Shown here: one piece after another, positions 1 through 6,649 of the stretch
How the letters are laid out: each line of letters starts with the position of its first letter
How positions within the stretch are numbered: the stretch's first letter is position 1
Assembly (NCBI GenBank): GCA_002367285.1
Contig: DFBF01000262.1
Location: forward strand, 14,634 to 26,115
DNA length: 11,482 nucleotides
From: Rhodobacteraceae bacterium UBA3087
GTDB taxonomy: Bacteria > Pseudomonadota > Alphaproteobacteria > Rhodobacterales > Rhodobacteraceae
Reading direction: 5' to 3'
Notes under the pieces: generated by a model
The model's input: the letters and a program-made list of their open reading frames with translations, nothing else
What the model was told of the DNA's origin: nothing
Database searches by the model: none
Made by a program: the position numbers and the translations under genes

Positions 1-6
1 CCTCCA

Positions 7-834
7 TCACCCCCAGGTCGGGTGGAATTTTCCTGCCGGAGATAGCGTAAATATATCTGCACCGGTCGAAGTTACGCCGATAGAGTGCTCAAATTGTGCA
101 GACAGCGATTTGTCGCGCGTCACGGCTGTCCAGTCATCCGCCAGCACCTTGGTTTCCGGGCGGCCCAGGTTCACCATCGGTTCGATCGTAAAGAACATGC
201 CTTCTTCCAGAACCGGGCCCGTGCCGGGGCGACCATAGTGCAGCACATTGGGCGGCGCGTGGAACACCAGACCCAGACCGTGACCGCAGAAATCGCGCAC
301 AACAGACATGCGATGCGCCTCGACATAGGCCTGAATGGCGTGGCCGATATCACCAAAGGTATTGCCGGGCTTCACCGCCTCGATCCCCTTAAACAGGGCG
401 TCATGCGTCACCTGGATCAGCCGTTCAGCCCTGCGCGACAGCTTTCCGGCGACATACATGCGCGAGGTGTCGCCATACCAGCCATCAACAATCACCGTGA
501 CGTCGATGTTCAGAATGTCGCCATCCTTGATCTTCTTGTCGCCCGGAATGCCGTGGCAGACCACGTGGTTCAACGAAATACAGCTGGCGTGTTTATAGCC
601 CTTATAACCGATGGTCGCCGATACCGCGCCGGCCTCGTCCACCATGGCTTCGATTGCTGCGTCCAATGCAGCAGTGGTCACGCCGGGCACCACCAGGGGC
701 GCGACACGGTCCAGAATGTCCGCCGCCAAGGCCCCCGCCTTGTGCATGCCGGCGAAATCGCCGGGCTCATAAATCCGAATGCCTTCACGCGTGGTGCGTC
801 CGCGGGTGTCGTCCAAGATCGTATCCTTTGTCAT
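7..834 (-). CDS. map: Type I methionine aminopeptidase
   Basis: This enzyme removes the initiator methionine from nascent proteins in the cytosol and uses two divalent metal ions. The 275-residue protein shows the full MetAP-I active site. By alignment to the family, the metal ligands are D111 (in NIDVTV), D122 (in GDTSRM), H185 (in CGHGLG), E218 (in TIEPM) and E249 (in QFEHS), with the substrate-contacting histidine at H94 (CHGIP). There is no N-terminal zinc-finger extension, so it is the short bacterial form with an N-terminal tail of about 20 residues. The ATG at 834 is preceded by AGGGA with a short spacer. The gene lies 19 bp downstream of sfsA on the same strand and is probably co-transcribed with it. 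The stop codon is inside the window, so the gene is complete. Confidence 0.97.
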   Translation of the reverse strand: MTKDTILDDTRGRTTREGIRIYEPGDFAGMHKAGALAADILDRVAPLVVPGVTTAALDAAIEAMVDEAGAVSATIGYKGYKHASCISLNHVVCHGIPGDKKIKDGDILNIDVTVIVDGWYGDTSRMYVAGKLSRRAERLIQVTHDALFKGIEAVKPGNTFGDIGHAIQAYVEAHRMSVVRDFCGHGLGLVFHAPPNVLHYGRPGTGPVLEEGMFFTIEPMVNLGRPETKVLADDWTAVTRDKSLSAQFEHSIGVTSTGADIFTLSPAGKFHPTWG

Positions 835-853
835 TTGTCCCTGTTTAGGACAG

Positions 854-1555
854 TCACGCCAATGATGCCAGAGGCGAGCCGAGCGTTATGCCATCCGGTG
901 TAATCACGGTGTCATAACAAAGCGTTTCCACCCCGGCCGCTTTGGCCAGCGCATAGGCGGCGCCGTAGGTCGCATCGATGTCGCGTGCCAGATCCATATG
1001 GGTACAGTCCGTGCGCTGCACCAGATAGAACATGACGGCGCGATGCCCCGCTTGCACCATGCGGGTCAGCTCCTCCAGATGCTTGGTACCCCGCGCAGTG
1101 ACGCTGTCGGGGAATTCGGCCAGACCGGGCGTGCGACACAGGGTGACCGATTTCACCTCGACATAACAATCCGGCCCCGCGCCGGTCATCAGGAAATCCA
1201 CGCGGGAATTTTCGCCGTATTTCACCTCGGCCCGCACGTTGGGGTGTTCGGCCAGCTCGGACACCTCATGGGCTTCAAACGCCGCGCGCAGCATGCGGTT
1301 GGGCAGGCTGGTATCGACGCCCGTGAAATGGCCGTTTTCATGGTCGACCAGCCGCCAGCCGTAATCCAGCTTCTTTTTCGCATCGTCATTGGGCTCCAGC
1401 CAGATGCGCAAGCCTTCGTCTTTCAGCCCCATCATCGACCCCGGATTGGCGCAATGGGCGGTGACTTCGCGCCCGTCTTCCAGGCGGCAATCGGCCAGAA
1501 AGCGTTTATAGCGTCGGATCAGGCGGGCGGGGACAAGAGGGGTGGGAAATCGCAT
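854..1555 (-). CDS. sfsA: SfsA family protein (sugar fermentation stimulation protein homologue)
   Basis: The protein has 233 residues, the usual SfsA length. The N-terminus (residues 1-45, with RRYKRFLAD and a CANPGSM element) matches the start of characterised SfsA proteins, which supports the ATG at 1555. The core holds the PD-(D/E)xK-like triad typical of the family, D120 (NSRVDF) and E133/K135 (YVEVKSVTL). In E. coli SfsA was named for an effect on maltose metabolism and described as DNA-binding. Its biochemical role remains unclear, and the nuclease-like fold is family knowledge. The gene diverges from the cinA-like gene across 36 bp and precedes map by 19 bp. No Shine-Dalgarno is visible in front of the ATG. 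A TATATG element lies about 12 nt upstream, so the transcript may be leaderless or nearly so (inference). Confidence 0.95.
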   Translation of the reverse strand: MRFPTPLVPARLIRRYKRFLADCRLEDGREVTAHCANPGSMMGLKDEGLRIWLEPNDDAKKKLDYGWRLVDHENGHFTGVDTSLPNRMLRAAFEAHEVSELAEHPNVRAEVKYGENSRVDFLMTGAGPDCYVEVKSVTLCRTPGLAEFPDSVTARGTKHLEELTRMVQAGHRAVMFYLVQRTDCTHMDLARDIDATYGAAYALAKAAGVETLCYDTVITPDGITLGSPLASLA

Positions 1556-1561
1556 GTCGCA

Positions 1562-1571
1562 GGCATATACC
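1562..1571. promoter_or_regulatory. Possible shared -10 element of the divergent sfsA/cinA promoters
   Basis: The 36-bp gap between the two divergent start codons (1556-1591) contains one AT-rich, nearly symmetric element, GGCATATACC. Read on the minus strand it offers TATATG about 12 nt from the sfsA ATG. Read on the plus strand it offers CATATA about 22 nt from the cinA ATG. No good -35 hexamer is obvious for either direction, so promoter elements would have to reach into both coding starts. This is inferred from position and composition only. Confidence 0.3.
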
Positions 1572-1591
1572 GAGAGGGAAAGGAACGCAAA

Positions 1592-2320
1592 ATGCCCAAC
1601 CCCACAGCCGCAATGATCGTGATCGGCGACGAGATCCTGTCAGGCCGCACACGCGATGCAAACATGCATTATCTGGCGGGCGAATTGACGGCGGCAGGCA
1701 TTGATCTGCGCGAAGTGCGCGTGGTGTCCGATGACGCCGCCGCCATCGTTTCCGCGATCCGCGCCATGAGCGCGGCATTCGATCACGTGTTCACCTCGGG
1801 CGGCATTGGCCCGACCCACGACGACATCACCGCCGATTGCGTGGCGCAGGCGTTTGACGACCATATCGGCGTGCGCGCGGACGCGGCCAAGCTGCTGGGC
1901 GACCACTATGCGACCAGCGGGCGTGACTTTAACGAGGCCCGCCAACGCATGGCCCGCATTCCCGACAGCGCGACCTTGATCAACAATCCGGTGTCCGTCG
2001 CGCCCGGCTTTACCGTGCAGAACGTGCATGTGATGGCCGGGGTGCCGTCGGTGTTTCAGGCCATGGTGGCCAGCGTTCTGCCGACCCTGATGGGGGGGGC
2101 GCCGCTGTTGTCCCAAACCTTGCGGGTCAACCAGGGCGAAGGCGACATTGCTGGCCCCCTACGCGATCTGGCGGCCCGGTTCCCTGACCTGTCAATCGGA
2201 TCATATCCGTTCCAACACAACGGCGCCTATGGGGCCGATATCATCATCCGGGGCAGCGATGCGGCCCAAGTGGACGGTGCCATGCTGGCCCTGTCCCAAT
2301 TGTTTGCGGAGCCCTCATGA
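1592..2320 (+). CDS. CinA/MoaB-type molybdopterin-binding-domain protein (competence/damage-inducible protein A, short form)
   Basis: This 242-residue protein has the MoCF_biosynth (MoaB/MogA/CinA) fold. The N-terminus AAMIVIGDEILSG and the loop GGIGPTHDD at residues 70-78 are the hallmark nucleotide/pterin-binding motifs. Full-length CinA proteins add a C-terminal NMN amidase (PncC) domain. Here the protein stops near residue 242, so it is the domain-only form common in Alphaproteobacteria, in some relatives a pyrophosphatase. The substrate cannot be read from sequence. The start chosen is the ATG at 1592, with AGGAA six bases upstream. The frame stays open for 198 codons upstream, but that part lies antisense to sfsA. 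The gene leads a tight plus-strand cluster, and its TGA overlaps the next ATG by 4 nt. A G8 run occurs at 2092-2099. Confidence 0.9.
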   Translation: MPNPTAAMIVIGDEILSGRTRDANMHYLAGELTAAGIDLREVRVVSDDAAAIVSAIRAMSAAFDHVFTSGGIGPTHDDITADCVAQAFDDHIGVRADAAKLLGDHYATSGRDFNEARQRMARIPDSATLINNPVSVAPGFTVQNVHVMAGVPSVFQAMVASVLPTLMGGAPLLSQTLRVNQGEGDIAGPLRDLAARFPDLSIGSYPFQHNGAYGADIIIRGSDAAQVDGAMLALSQLFAEPS

Positions 2321-3054
2321 GCACCCCCCTCCCCCCCGTCGAAACCATCCTTGAGGCTTGCGAGGCCACCTGGCCCCCGGCCAAGATCACCCACCAGGGG
2401 GCCTGGACCATCCGCGACGGGGCGGGCGGTGGCAAACGCGTGTCGGCGGCCACTGAAAACTGGCCCACAACCGAGGCCGACGTAAAAACCGCCGAAGCCG
2501 CGATGAAGGCCATCGGCCACCCCCCCCTGTTCCAGATCCGCGCGGGCGAAGAACCTCTGGACCGGCTGCTGACCGCGCATGGCTATGACATCATCGATCC
2601 CGTCAACATCTGGGTCGCCCCGGTCGCGGACCTGACCCGCGAAACGCCCCCGCCCGTGTCCGGGTTCGCCATCTGGCCCCCCTTTTCGATCATGATCGAA
2701 CTGTGGGAGGCCGGAGAGATTGGCCCGGCGCGGCGCGACATCATGCACCGAACAAGCACGCCCAAAACCGGCATCTTGGGACGCAGCGATGACAGCCCCG
2801 CTGGCGTCGGCTTTGTCGCCATTCACGACGGGATTGCGATGATCCATGCGCTGCATGTGGATCCGAAACTGCGCCGCCTGGGCACGGCACGCAATATGAT
2901 CCTGACCGCCGCCCATTGGGCCGCCGATCAAGGCGCCGATTACATCAGCCTCATCGTGACGCAGGGTAATCTGGCGGCAAATCCCTTATATGCTTCCCTG
3001 GGCATGCATTTGGTGGGCCACTACCATTATCGCATCAAGGGAGAGAACACATGA
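2317..3054 (+). CDS. GNAT family N-acetyltransferase
   Basis: The protein has 245 residues. The C-terminal part (roughly residues 160-240) is a GNAT acetyl-CoA-binding domain. It has a beta-strand (IAMIHALHVDP), the pyrophosphate-binding loop RRLGTA near residues 186-191 in place of the classical Q/RxxGxG/A, and the late motif NPLYASLGM. The N-terminal 150 residues probably form a degenerate second GNAT-like half or a substrate-binding region; I recognise no motif there. The substrate is unknown. The ATG overlaps the cinA-like stop (ATGA at 2317-2320), and its own stop overlaps the next ATG the same way, so translation is probably coupled. The 5' end contains C6-T-C7 (2324-2337), and a C8 run follows at 2520-2527. 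Confidence 0.85.
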   Translation: MSTPLPPVETILEACEATWPPAKITHQGAWTIRDGAGGGKRVSAATENWPTTEADVKTAEAAMKAIGHPPLFQIRAGEEPLDRLLTAHGYDIIDPVNIWVAPVADLTRETPPPVSGFAIWPPFSIMIELWEAGEIGPARRDIMHRTSTPKTGILGRSDDSPAGVGFVAIHDGIAMIHALHVDPKLRRLGTARNMILTAAHWAADQGADYISLIVTQGNLAANPLYASLGMHLVGHYHYRIKGENT

Positions 3055-3617
3055 GCGACACCATAACCGCACTGGATCTGCCAATGCTCGATCCACTGCC
3101 AGCGGACATCCAGAAGTATTTCGACATCTGTGACGACAAGCTGGGCCTCGTGCCCAATGTGCTGAAGGCCTATGCCTTTGACATGGAAAAGCTGCGCCCG
3201 TTCATGGCGATGTATAATGAATTGATGCTGGGCGAGTCCGGTCTGAGCAAACTGGAGCGCGAAATGATCGCGGTCGTGGTCAGTTCGATCAACAGCTGCT
3301 GGTATTGCCAGGTCGCCCATGGTGCCGCCGTGCGCGCCTTGTCAGGCAACCCGGCGCTGGGTGAAGCGATGGTGATGAACTGGCGCATGGCCGATCTGGA
3401 TGCACGCCAGACCGCAATGCTGACGTTTGGCGAACGCGTTGCCAAAGCCTCAAGCGAAACAAGCGAGACCGACCGTCAAGCCTTGCGCGACGTGGGGTTC
3501 ACGGATCGCGACATCTGGGACATCGCCGCCACCGTCGGGTTTTATTCCATGTCCAACCGCATGGCATCCGCCGTCGGCATGCAGCCCAACGACGACTATC
3601 ACGCACAGGCCCGTTAA
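3051..3617 (+). CDS. Peroxidase-related protein of the AhpD / carboxymuconolactone decarboxylase-like family
   Basis: This 188-residue all-alpha protein carries the AhpD-type redox motif C83-W-Y-C86-x3-H90, with an upstream glutamate (E71 in KLEREMIAVVV) in the position of the AhpD proton-relay residue. Family members use the CxxC pair as a thiol peroxidase or disulfide reductase. The N-terminal part (residues 1-60, including LGLVPNVLKAY) is typical of the 'uncharacterised peroxidase-related enzyme' branch. It looks cytosolic, with no signal peptide. The ATG overlaps the GNAT stop by 4 nt. The OmpA-domain gene starts 6 bp after its stop. A role in oxidative stress or detoxification is inferred from the family only; no peroxiredoxin partner is adjacent. 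Confidence 0.9.
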   Translation: MSDTITALDLPMLDPLPADIQKYFDICDDKLGLVPNVLKAYAFDMEKLRPFMAMYNELMLGESGLSKLEREMIAVVVSSINSCWYCQVAHGAAVRALSGNPALGEAMVMNWRMADLDARQTAMLTFGERVAKASSETSETDRQALRDVGFTDRDIWDIAATVGFYSMSNRMASAVGMQPNDDYHAQAR

Positions 3618-3623
3618 ACCCAC

Positions 3624-4535
3624 ATGATCCGCCCTGCACTCATATCGCTTTTGCTGGCCAGCCCCGCCATGGCGCTGGACCTGCCGGTGGGTGCGGTAAT
3701 GACGGGCGAGGATACGGCGCACGCGGGCAACGTGGCCCTGCCCGTCGGCCCCTGGCGCGAAGGGGCAGTGGAAACGCTGGCCCTGCAAGGTGCCGTCAGC
3801 AAACAGGCCTGGCGCATCGGTGGGTCCGGCCAGACCACCACACAGTTGATGGACCTGCTGCGTGGCCAGTTGCAAGATGACGGTTATGAAATCCTGTTCA
3901 CCTGCGACCAAAACAGCTGTGGCGGATTTGATTTCCGCTTTGCCACCAAAGAGTTGGGCGAACCGGCGATGCATGTCGACCTGGGCGATTTCCGCTTTCT
4001 GTCGGCGGGGCGCCAAGACAGCCATGTCAGCCTGTTGATCAGCCGCAGCCCTGGCGCGGGCTATGTTCAGATCGTGACCATCGACGCGGGTGAAGACCCC
4101 GCGCCGGTGACCGTCACGTCCTCGATGGCCAATGGCACCCTGCCCGAAATCCCGATTGAGGCCGTGGGAAAACAGATGGAACACCTGGGCTTTGCTGAAC
4201 TGTCCGACCTGGTCTTTGCCACCGGGTCATCAAATCTGGGCGAGGGCGATTTCCCATCGCTGGCCGAACTGGCCGCCTATCTGGTCGCCAACCCCGACAA
4301 GCGCATCACGCTGGTCGGCCACACGGACGCCGTGGGGTCGCTGGCCGCCAATACGGCCCTGTCCAAACAACGCGCGGGATCGGTCCGGCAACGTCTGGTC
4401 GACCGCTATGGCGTGCCCGGTACGCAGGTCGCCGCCGACGGCATCGGCTTTCTCAGCCCGATCGCCACGAACCAGTCTGAGGAAGGCCGCGAGCGTAATC
4501 GCCGGGTCGAGGTCATTCTGACCACCACCGAATAA
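3624..4535 (+). CDS. Periplasmic/outer-membrane-associated OmpA-family protein
   Basis: The protein has 303 residues. A short signal peptide with an A-M-A cleavage site after residue 17 starts the chain. A middle region of about 170 residues resembles no named domain to me; it has two close cysteines (C94 and C99) that could form a periplasmic disulfide. The C-terminal OmpA domain covers about residues 195-300. It contains TLVGHTD (D235) and NRRVEV (R293/R294), the residues expected to bind diaminopimelate in peptidoglycan. There is no predicted beta-barrel and no lipobox, so the protein may be a soluble periplasmic peptidoglycan-binding protein. It is the last gene of the plus-strand cluster and is followed 20 bp later by a hairpin. 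Confidence 0.9.
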   Translation: MIRPALISLLLASPAMALDLPVGAVMTGEDTAHAGNVALPVGPWREGAVETLALQGAVSKQAWRIGGSGQTTTQLMDLLRGQLQDDGYEILFTCDQNSCGGFDFRFATKELGEPAMHVDLGDFRFLSAGRQDSHVSLLISRSPGAGYVQIVTIDAGEDPAPVTVTSSMANGTLPEIPIEAVGKQMEHLGFAELSDLVFATGSSNLGEGDFPSLAELAAYLVANPDKRITLVGHTDAVGSLAANTALSKQRAGSVRQRLVDRYGVPGTQVAADGIGFLSPIATNQSEEGRERNRRVEVILTTTE

Positions 4536-4548
4536 CGCCCCACAGCAC

Positions 4549-4584
4549 AAAAAAAGGGTGCCAATCCCGCAAAGGATGGCACCC
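4549..4584 (-). terminator. Intrinsic terminator of the lysR gene, in the convergent gap
   Basis: GGGTGCC (4556-4562) pairs with GGCACCC (4578-4584), and ATCC (4564-4567) pairs with GGAT (4574-4577). This makes an 11-bp stem with one bulged A and a 6-nt loop. A run of seven A (4549-4555) flanks it on the left, so a minus-strand transcript reads hairpin then T7, the classical form. For the plus-strand OmpA transcript the hairpin has no T-tract and would be a weaker stop. Confidence 0.85.
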
Positions 4585-4625
4585 CAAGTCAGTCCCAAGA
4601 CTGTAAGGATCGTCAGGTCAACCTG

Positions 4626-5531
4626 TTACCAGGCGTCGGGGCCCTTCTCGGCGAATTGATGCACGAGGAAATCAATGAAAGCGCGAACTTTGGGCTGGGT
4701 AAAGCGACCCGGCGGGTACACCGCATAGATGCCCTGTGTGTCCTGCGGCAGATCGGGGATCGCGTCCTCGACCAGACCCTGTTCCATCGCTTCGGCATAG
4801 AGAAAGCTGGGCAGATAGGCGATGCCAAGCCCGGCCACGGCGGCGTTCAACAGGCTTTGGCCGTCGTTCACGCTCAGCCAACCTGCGGTGCGCACCTGAC
4901 GCACTTCGCCCGACGGCGCCGGAATTTTCCACACATTGCCCGAGCTCTGGCTGGAATAATGCAGCAGCTTGTGTTCGTTCAGGTCGTCGATGCGCATCGG
5001 GCGACCGTATTTCTGGAAATAGCTGGGCGACCCCACCATGCGGCGGGTCGTTTTGGTCAGCTTGCGGGCCCGCAGGGAACTGTCTTCCAGTTCACCCACG
5101 CGAATGGCCATGTCAAATCCTTCGCTGATCAGCTCAACATACCGGTTGTTCAGCACCATGTTCACGTTGATATCCGGGAATTCCTGAAGGAACTCACCCA
5201 GGATCGGTGACAGGTGGTTCACCCCGAAATCGGTCGCCACGCTGATGCGCAACAGGCCGGACGGCGCAGATTGCATTGATGTGACAAGGCTGTCGGCCTC
5301 GCCTGCATCATTCAGCACACGACGGGCGCGGTCATAATAGGCCAGGCCGATTTCCGTCGGGCTGACCCGGCGGGTGGTGCGGTTCAAAAGGCGCGCGCCC
5401 AGGCGCGCCTCCAGCGAGGACACGTGCTTGGAAACTGCGGACTTGGAAATCCCCATTTTCTTGGCTGCGTCCGTGAAGCCGCCTTGGTCAACGACCGTGG
5501 CAAAGGCTTCCATTTCAGTCAAACGATCCAT
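4626..5531 (-). CDS. LysR family transcriptional regulator
   Basis: This 301-residue protein begins with the classic LysR winged helix-turn-helix (MEAFATVVDQGGF, DAAKKMGISKSAVSKHVSSLE, roughly residues 7-65). A linker helix follows, then a periplasmic-binding-like effector domain (about 90-295). The N-terminal pattern, including the RTTRRVSPTEIG wing, places it in the large CrgA/DmlR-like subgroup; the effector cannot be read from sequence. The start at 5531 gives the standard length, with only a weak purine-rich AGAAAGAA ahead of it. It is tandem to and 169 bp downstream of the AEC permease, rather than divergent from a target gene as many LysR regulators are. The intervening region contains a nested inverted repeat suited to autoregulation. 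Confidence 0.95.
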   Translation of the reverse strand: MDRLTEMEAFATVVDQGGFTDAAKKMGISKSAVSKHVSSLEARLGARLLNRTTRRVSPTEIGLAYYDRARRVLNDAGEADSLVTSMQSAPSGLLRISVATDFGVNHLSPILGEFLQEFPDINVNMVLNNRYVELISEGFDMAIRVGELEDSSLRARKLTKTTRRMVGSPSYFQKYGRPMRIDDLNEHKLLHYSSQSSGNVWKIPAPSGEVRQVRTAGWLSVNDGQSLLNAAVAGLGIAYLPSFLYAEAMEQGLVEDAIPDLPQDTQGIYAVYPPGRFTQPKVRAFIDFLVHQFAEKGPDAW

Positions 5532-5544
5532 GTTTATTCTTTCT

Positions 5545-5598
5545 ACAGTCTCGGCCCCTCGATGTAGATTGTATCGACCTCAATTGGGGCAAGACTGT
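5545..5598 (-). promoter_or_regulatory. Nested inverted repeat in the lysR promoter or leader
   Basis: The outer arms ACAGTCT (5545-5551) and AGACTGT (5592-5598) are perfect complements. They extend inward through CCCC (5555-5558) and GGGG (5586-5589) with one extra base. Directly inside is a second dyad, TCGAT (5559-5563)-N9-ATCGA (5573-5577). As RNA read on the minus strand, this gives a stem of about 13 bp with a bulged C, an 8-nt one-sided loop and a 5-bp inner stem, ending 13 nt before the lysR ATG. Alternatively it is a DNA operator: a TACAAT -10-like hexamer (5573-5568) lies in the inner dyad, but I see no good -35 for it. Confidence 0.5.
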
Positions 5599-5643
5599 GG
5601 AGCGTTCCCGACAATACCGGGGTAATTGGGGGATCGTTCCGGT

Positions 5644-5674
5644 CCTGGAAACAGGAAAACACTGCGTTTCCGGG
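5644..5674 (-). other. Hairpin-forming inverted repeat behind the AEC permease gene
   Basis: GGAAAC (5647-5652) and GTTTCC (5666-5671) are perfect complements around a 13-nt loop, with two flanking C-G pairs beyond a mismatch. It lies 30 nt past the AEC stop codon. No T-tract follows on the minus strand, so it is not a standard intrinsic terminator. It could be an RNA-stabilising hairpin, a factor-dependent stop or chance. Confidence 0.3.
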
Positions 5675-5700
5675 GGCTGTTGTGGGCTCTGTTACGACGC

Positions 5701-6612
5701 CTAAAAGGCCAGTTCTGCCGCGGTGATCCACAGGGGCAAGGTGATGGCCGCCAACAGGGTCATCTGTGCAATCAGCGTCGCCACCAATTCCCGCTCCGCG
5801 CCAAAGCCCGCCGCCAGAACATGCGCCGCCGAGGCCGTGGGCAGGGCCGCAAACAGCACCAGAACCTGGGCCAGGGTGCTTTCGACCTGCAAGGCGATAC
5901 AGCCCGCAAAGGTCAATCCGGGCAGGATCATCAACCGGATGGCATTCAGCGCGCCGCTGAACCGATCCAGCCGGGCAAGCGCGCGCCAGTTCATGGTCGC
6001 GCCGATCGACAACAGCGCAATCGGGATTGCGGCCTGTGACAGCATCTTAACCGGGGCCAGCACGGGCACGGGAATGGCCAAACCGCTCAGCCCGACAATC
6101 ACACCACCGACCGAAGCCAACAAAAACGGGTTCAGCGCGACCTTTATCAGCGTCGCCTTTAGCCCCATCGCCCCACCGCGTGACAACACGCTGACGGCCA
6201 GAATATTGGCGACCGGAATGGCCATGCCCACGGCCACCGCCAAGTGGCCCACATCCGCGCCCGGCAAGGTGGCAATCGCCACGAAGGCCAACGCGGTGTT
6301 GAACCGCCACGCGGTCTGCCACGCGCCAGCAAAGTCCAGGAACCGCGCGGGGCCCCAGCGGCGTGTCAGCCAACCCAGGCCAAAGCCCACGCCCATCACC
6401 GTCCAAACCGCAGGCCCAATCCGTGCCATGTCCGCGACAGAAATCGGGCGCGAACTGGCGGCGACGAAAATCAACGCTGGAAACAGGATTTCAAAGTTCA
6501 GCTTGTCCAACCCCTGCCAGGCATTCGCCGACAGCCGGTTGCGCACCAGCCCGCCAAGACCGACCAACAGGAACGAGGGCGAAAGCCCCAGAAGGATCGT
6601 GACAAAAACCAT
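5701..6612 (-). CDS. AEC (auxin efflux carrier) family permease
   Basis: The protein has 303 residues from the ATG at 6612 and is strongly hydrophobic, with about 10 membrane segments arranged as two five-helix halves. AEC signatures are the NPFLLASVGGVIVG element around the middle and the late ALPTASAAHVLA motif. Members transport carboxylates such as malonate or malate, or other small anions; the substrate here is not predictable. The frame stays open upstream to 6729, but that stretch lies inside the end of fadH. The start at 6612 has AGGGGG four bases upstream and begins at the first membrane helix. An in-frame ATG at 6639 is an alternative with a poorer ribosome site. It follows fadH by 37 bp without a terminator, so the two are probably co-transcribed. 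Confidence 0.9.
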   Translation of the reverse strand: MVFVTILLGLSPSFLLVGLGGLVRNRLSANAWQGLDKLNFEILFPALIFVAASSRPISVADMARIGPAVWTVMGVGFGLGWLTRRWGPARFLDFAGAWQTAWRFNTALAFVAIATLPGADVGHLAVAVGMAIPVANILAVSVLSRGGAMGLKATLIKVALNPFLLASVGGVIVGLSGLAIPVPVLAPVKMLSQAAIPIALLSIGATMNWRALARLDRFSGALNAIRLMILPGLTFAGCIALQVESTLAQVLVLFAALPTASAAHVLAAGFGAERELVATLIAQMTLLAAITLPLWITAAELAF

Positions 6613-6649
6613 ATAGCCCCCTAGCGGCACGGGGGCCATGGTGCAAGCG

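Noticed and set aside
85..903. Long plus-strand open frame antisense to map
   Set aside because: It is the mirror of a fully conserved enzyme gene; its product is rich in His, Arg and Gln and resembles no family. GC-rich DNA commonly leaves such frames open.
998..1591. 198-codon N-terminal extension of the cinA-like gene
   Set aside because: The extension lies antisense to sfsA and lacks domain features. The ATG at 1592 has a ribosome-binding site and starts directly at the family's N-terminus.
5603..5640. Direct repeat CGTTCC (5603-5608 and 5635-5640), 32 bp apart
   Set aside because: A six-base repeat is expected by chance at this scale, and the 32-bp spacing matches the fadH array only in number, not in sequence.
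5723..6616. Plus-strand open frame of about 297 codons opposite the AEC permease
   Set aside because: Low-complexity Ala/Pro/Arg/Thr composition with no motif, against a clear membrane protein on the other strand.
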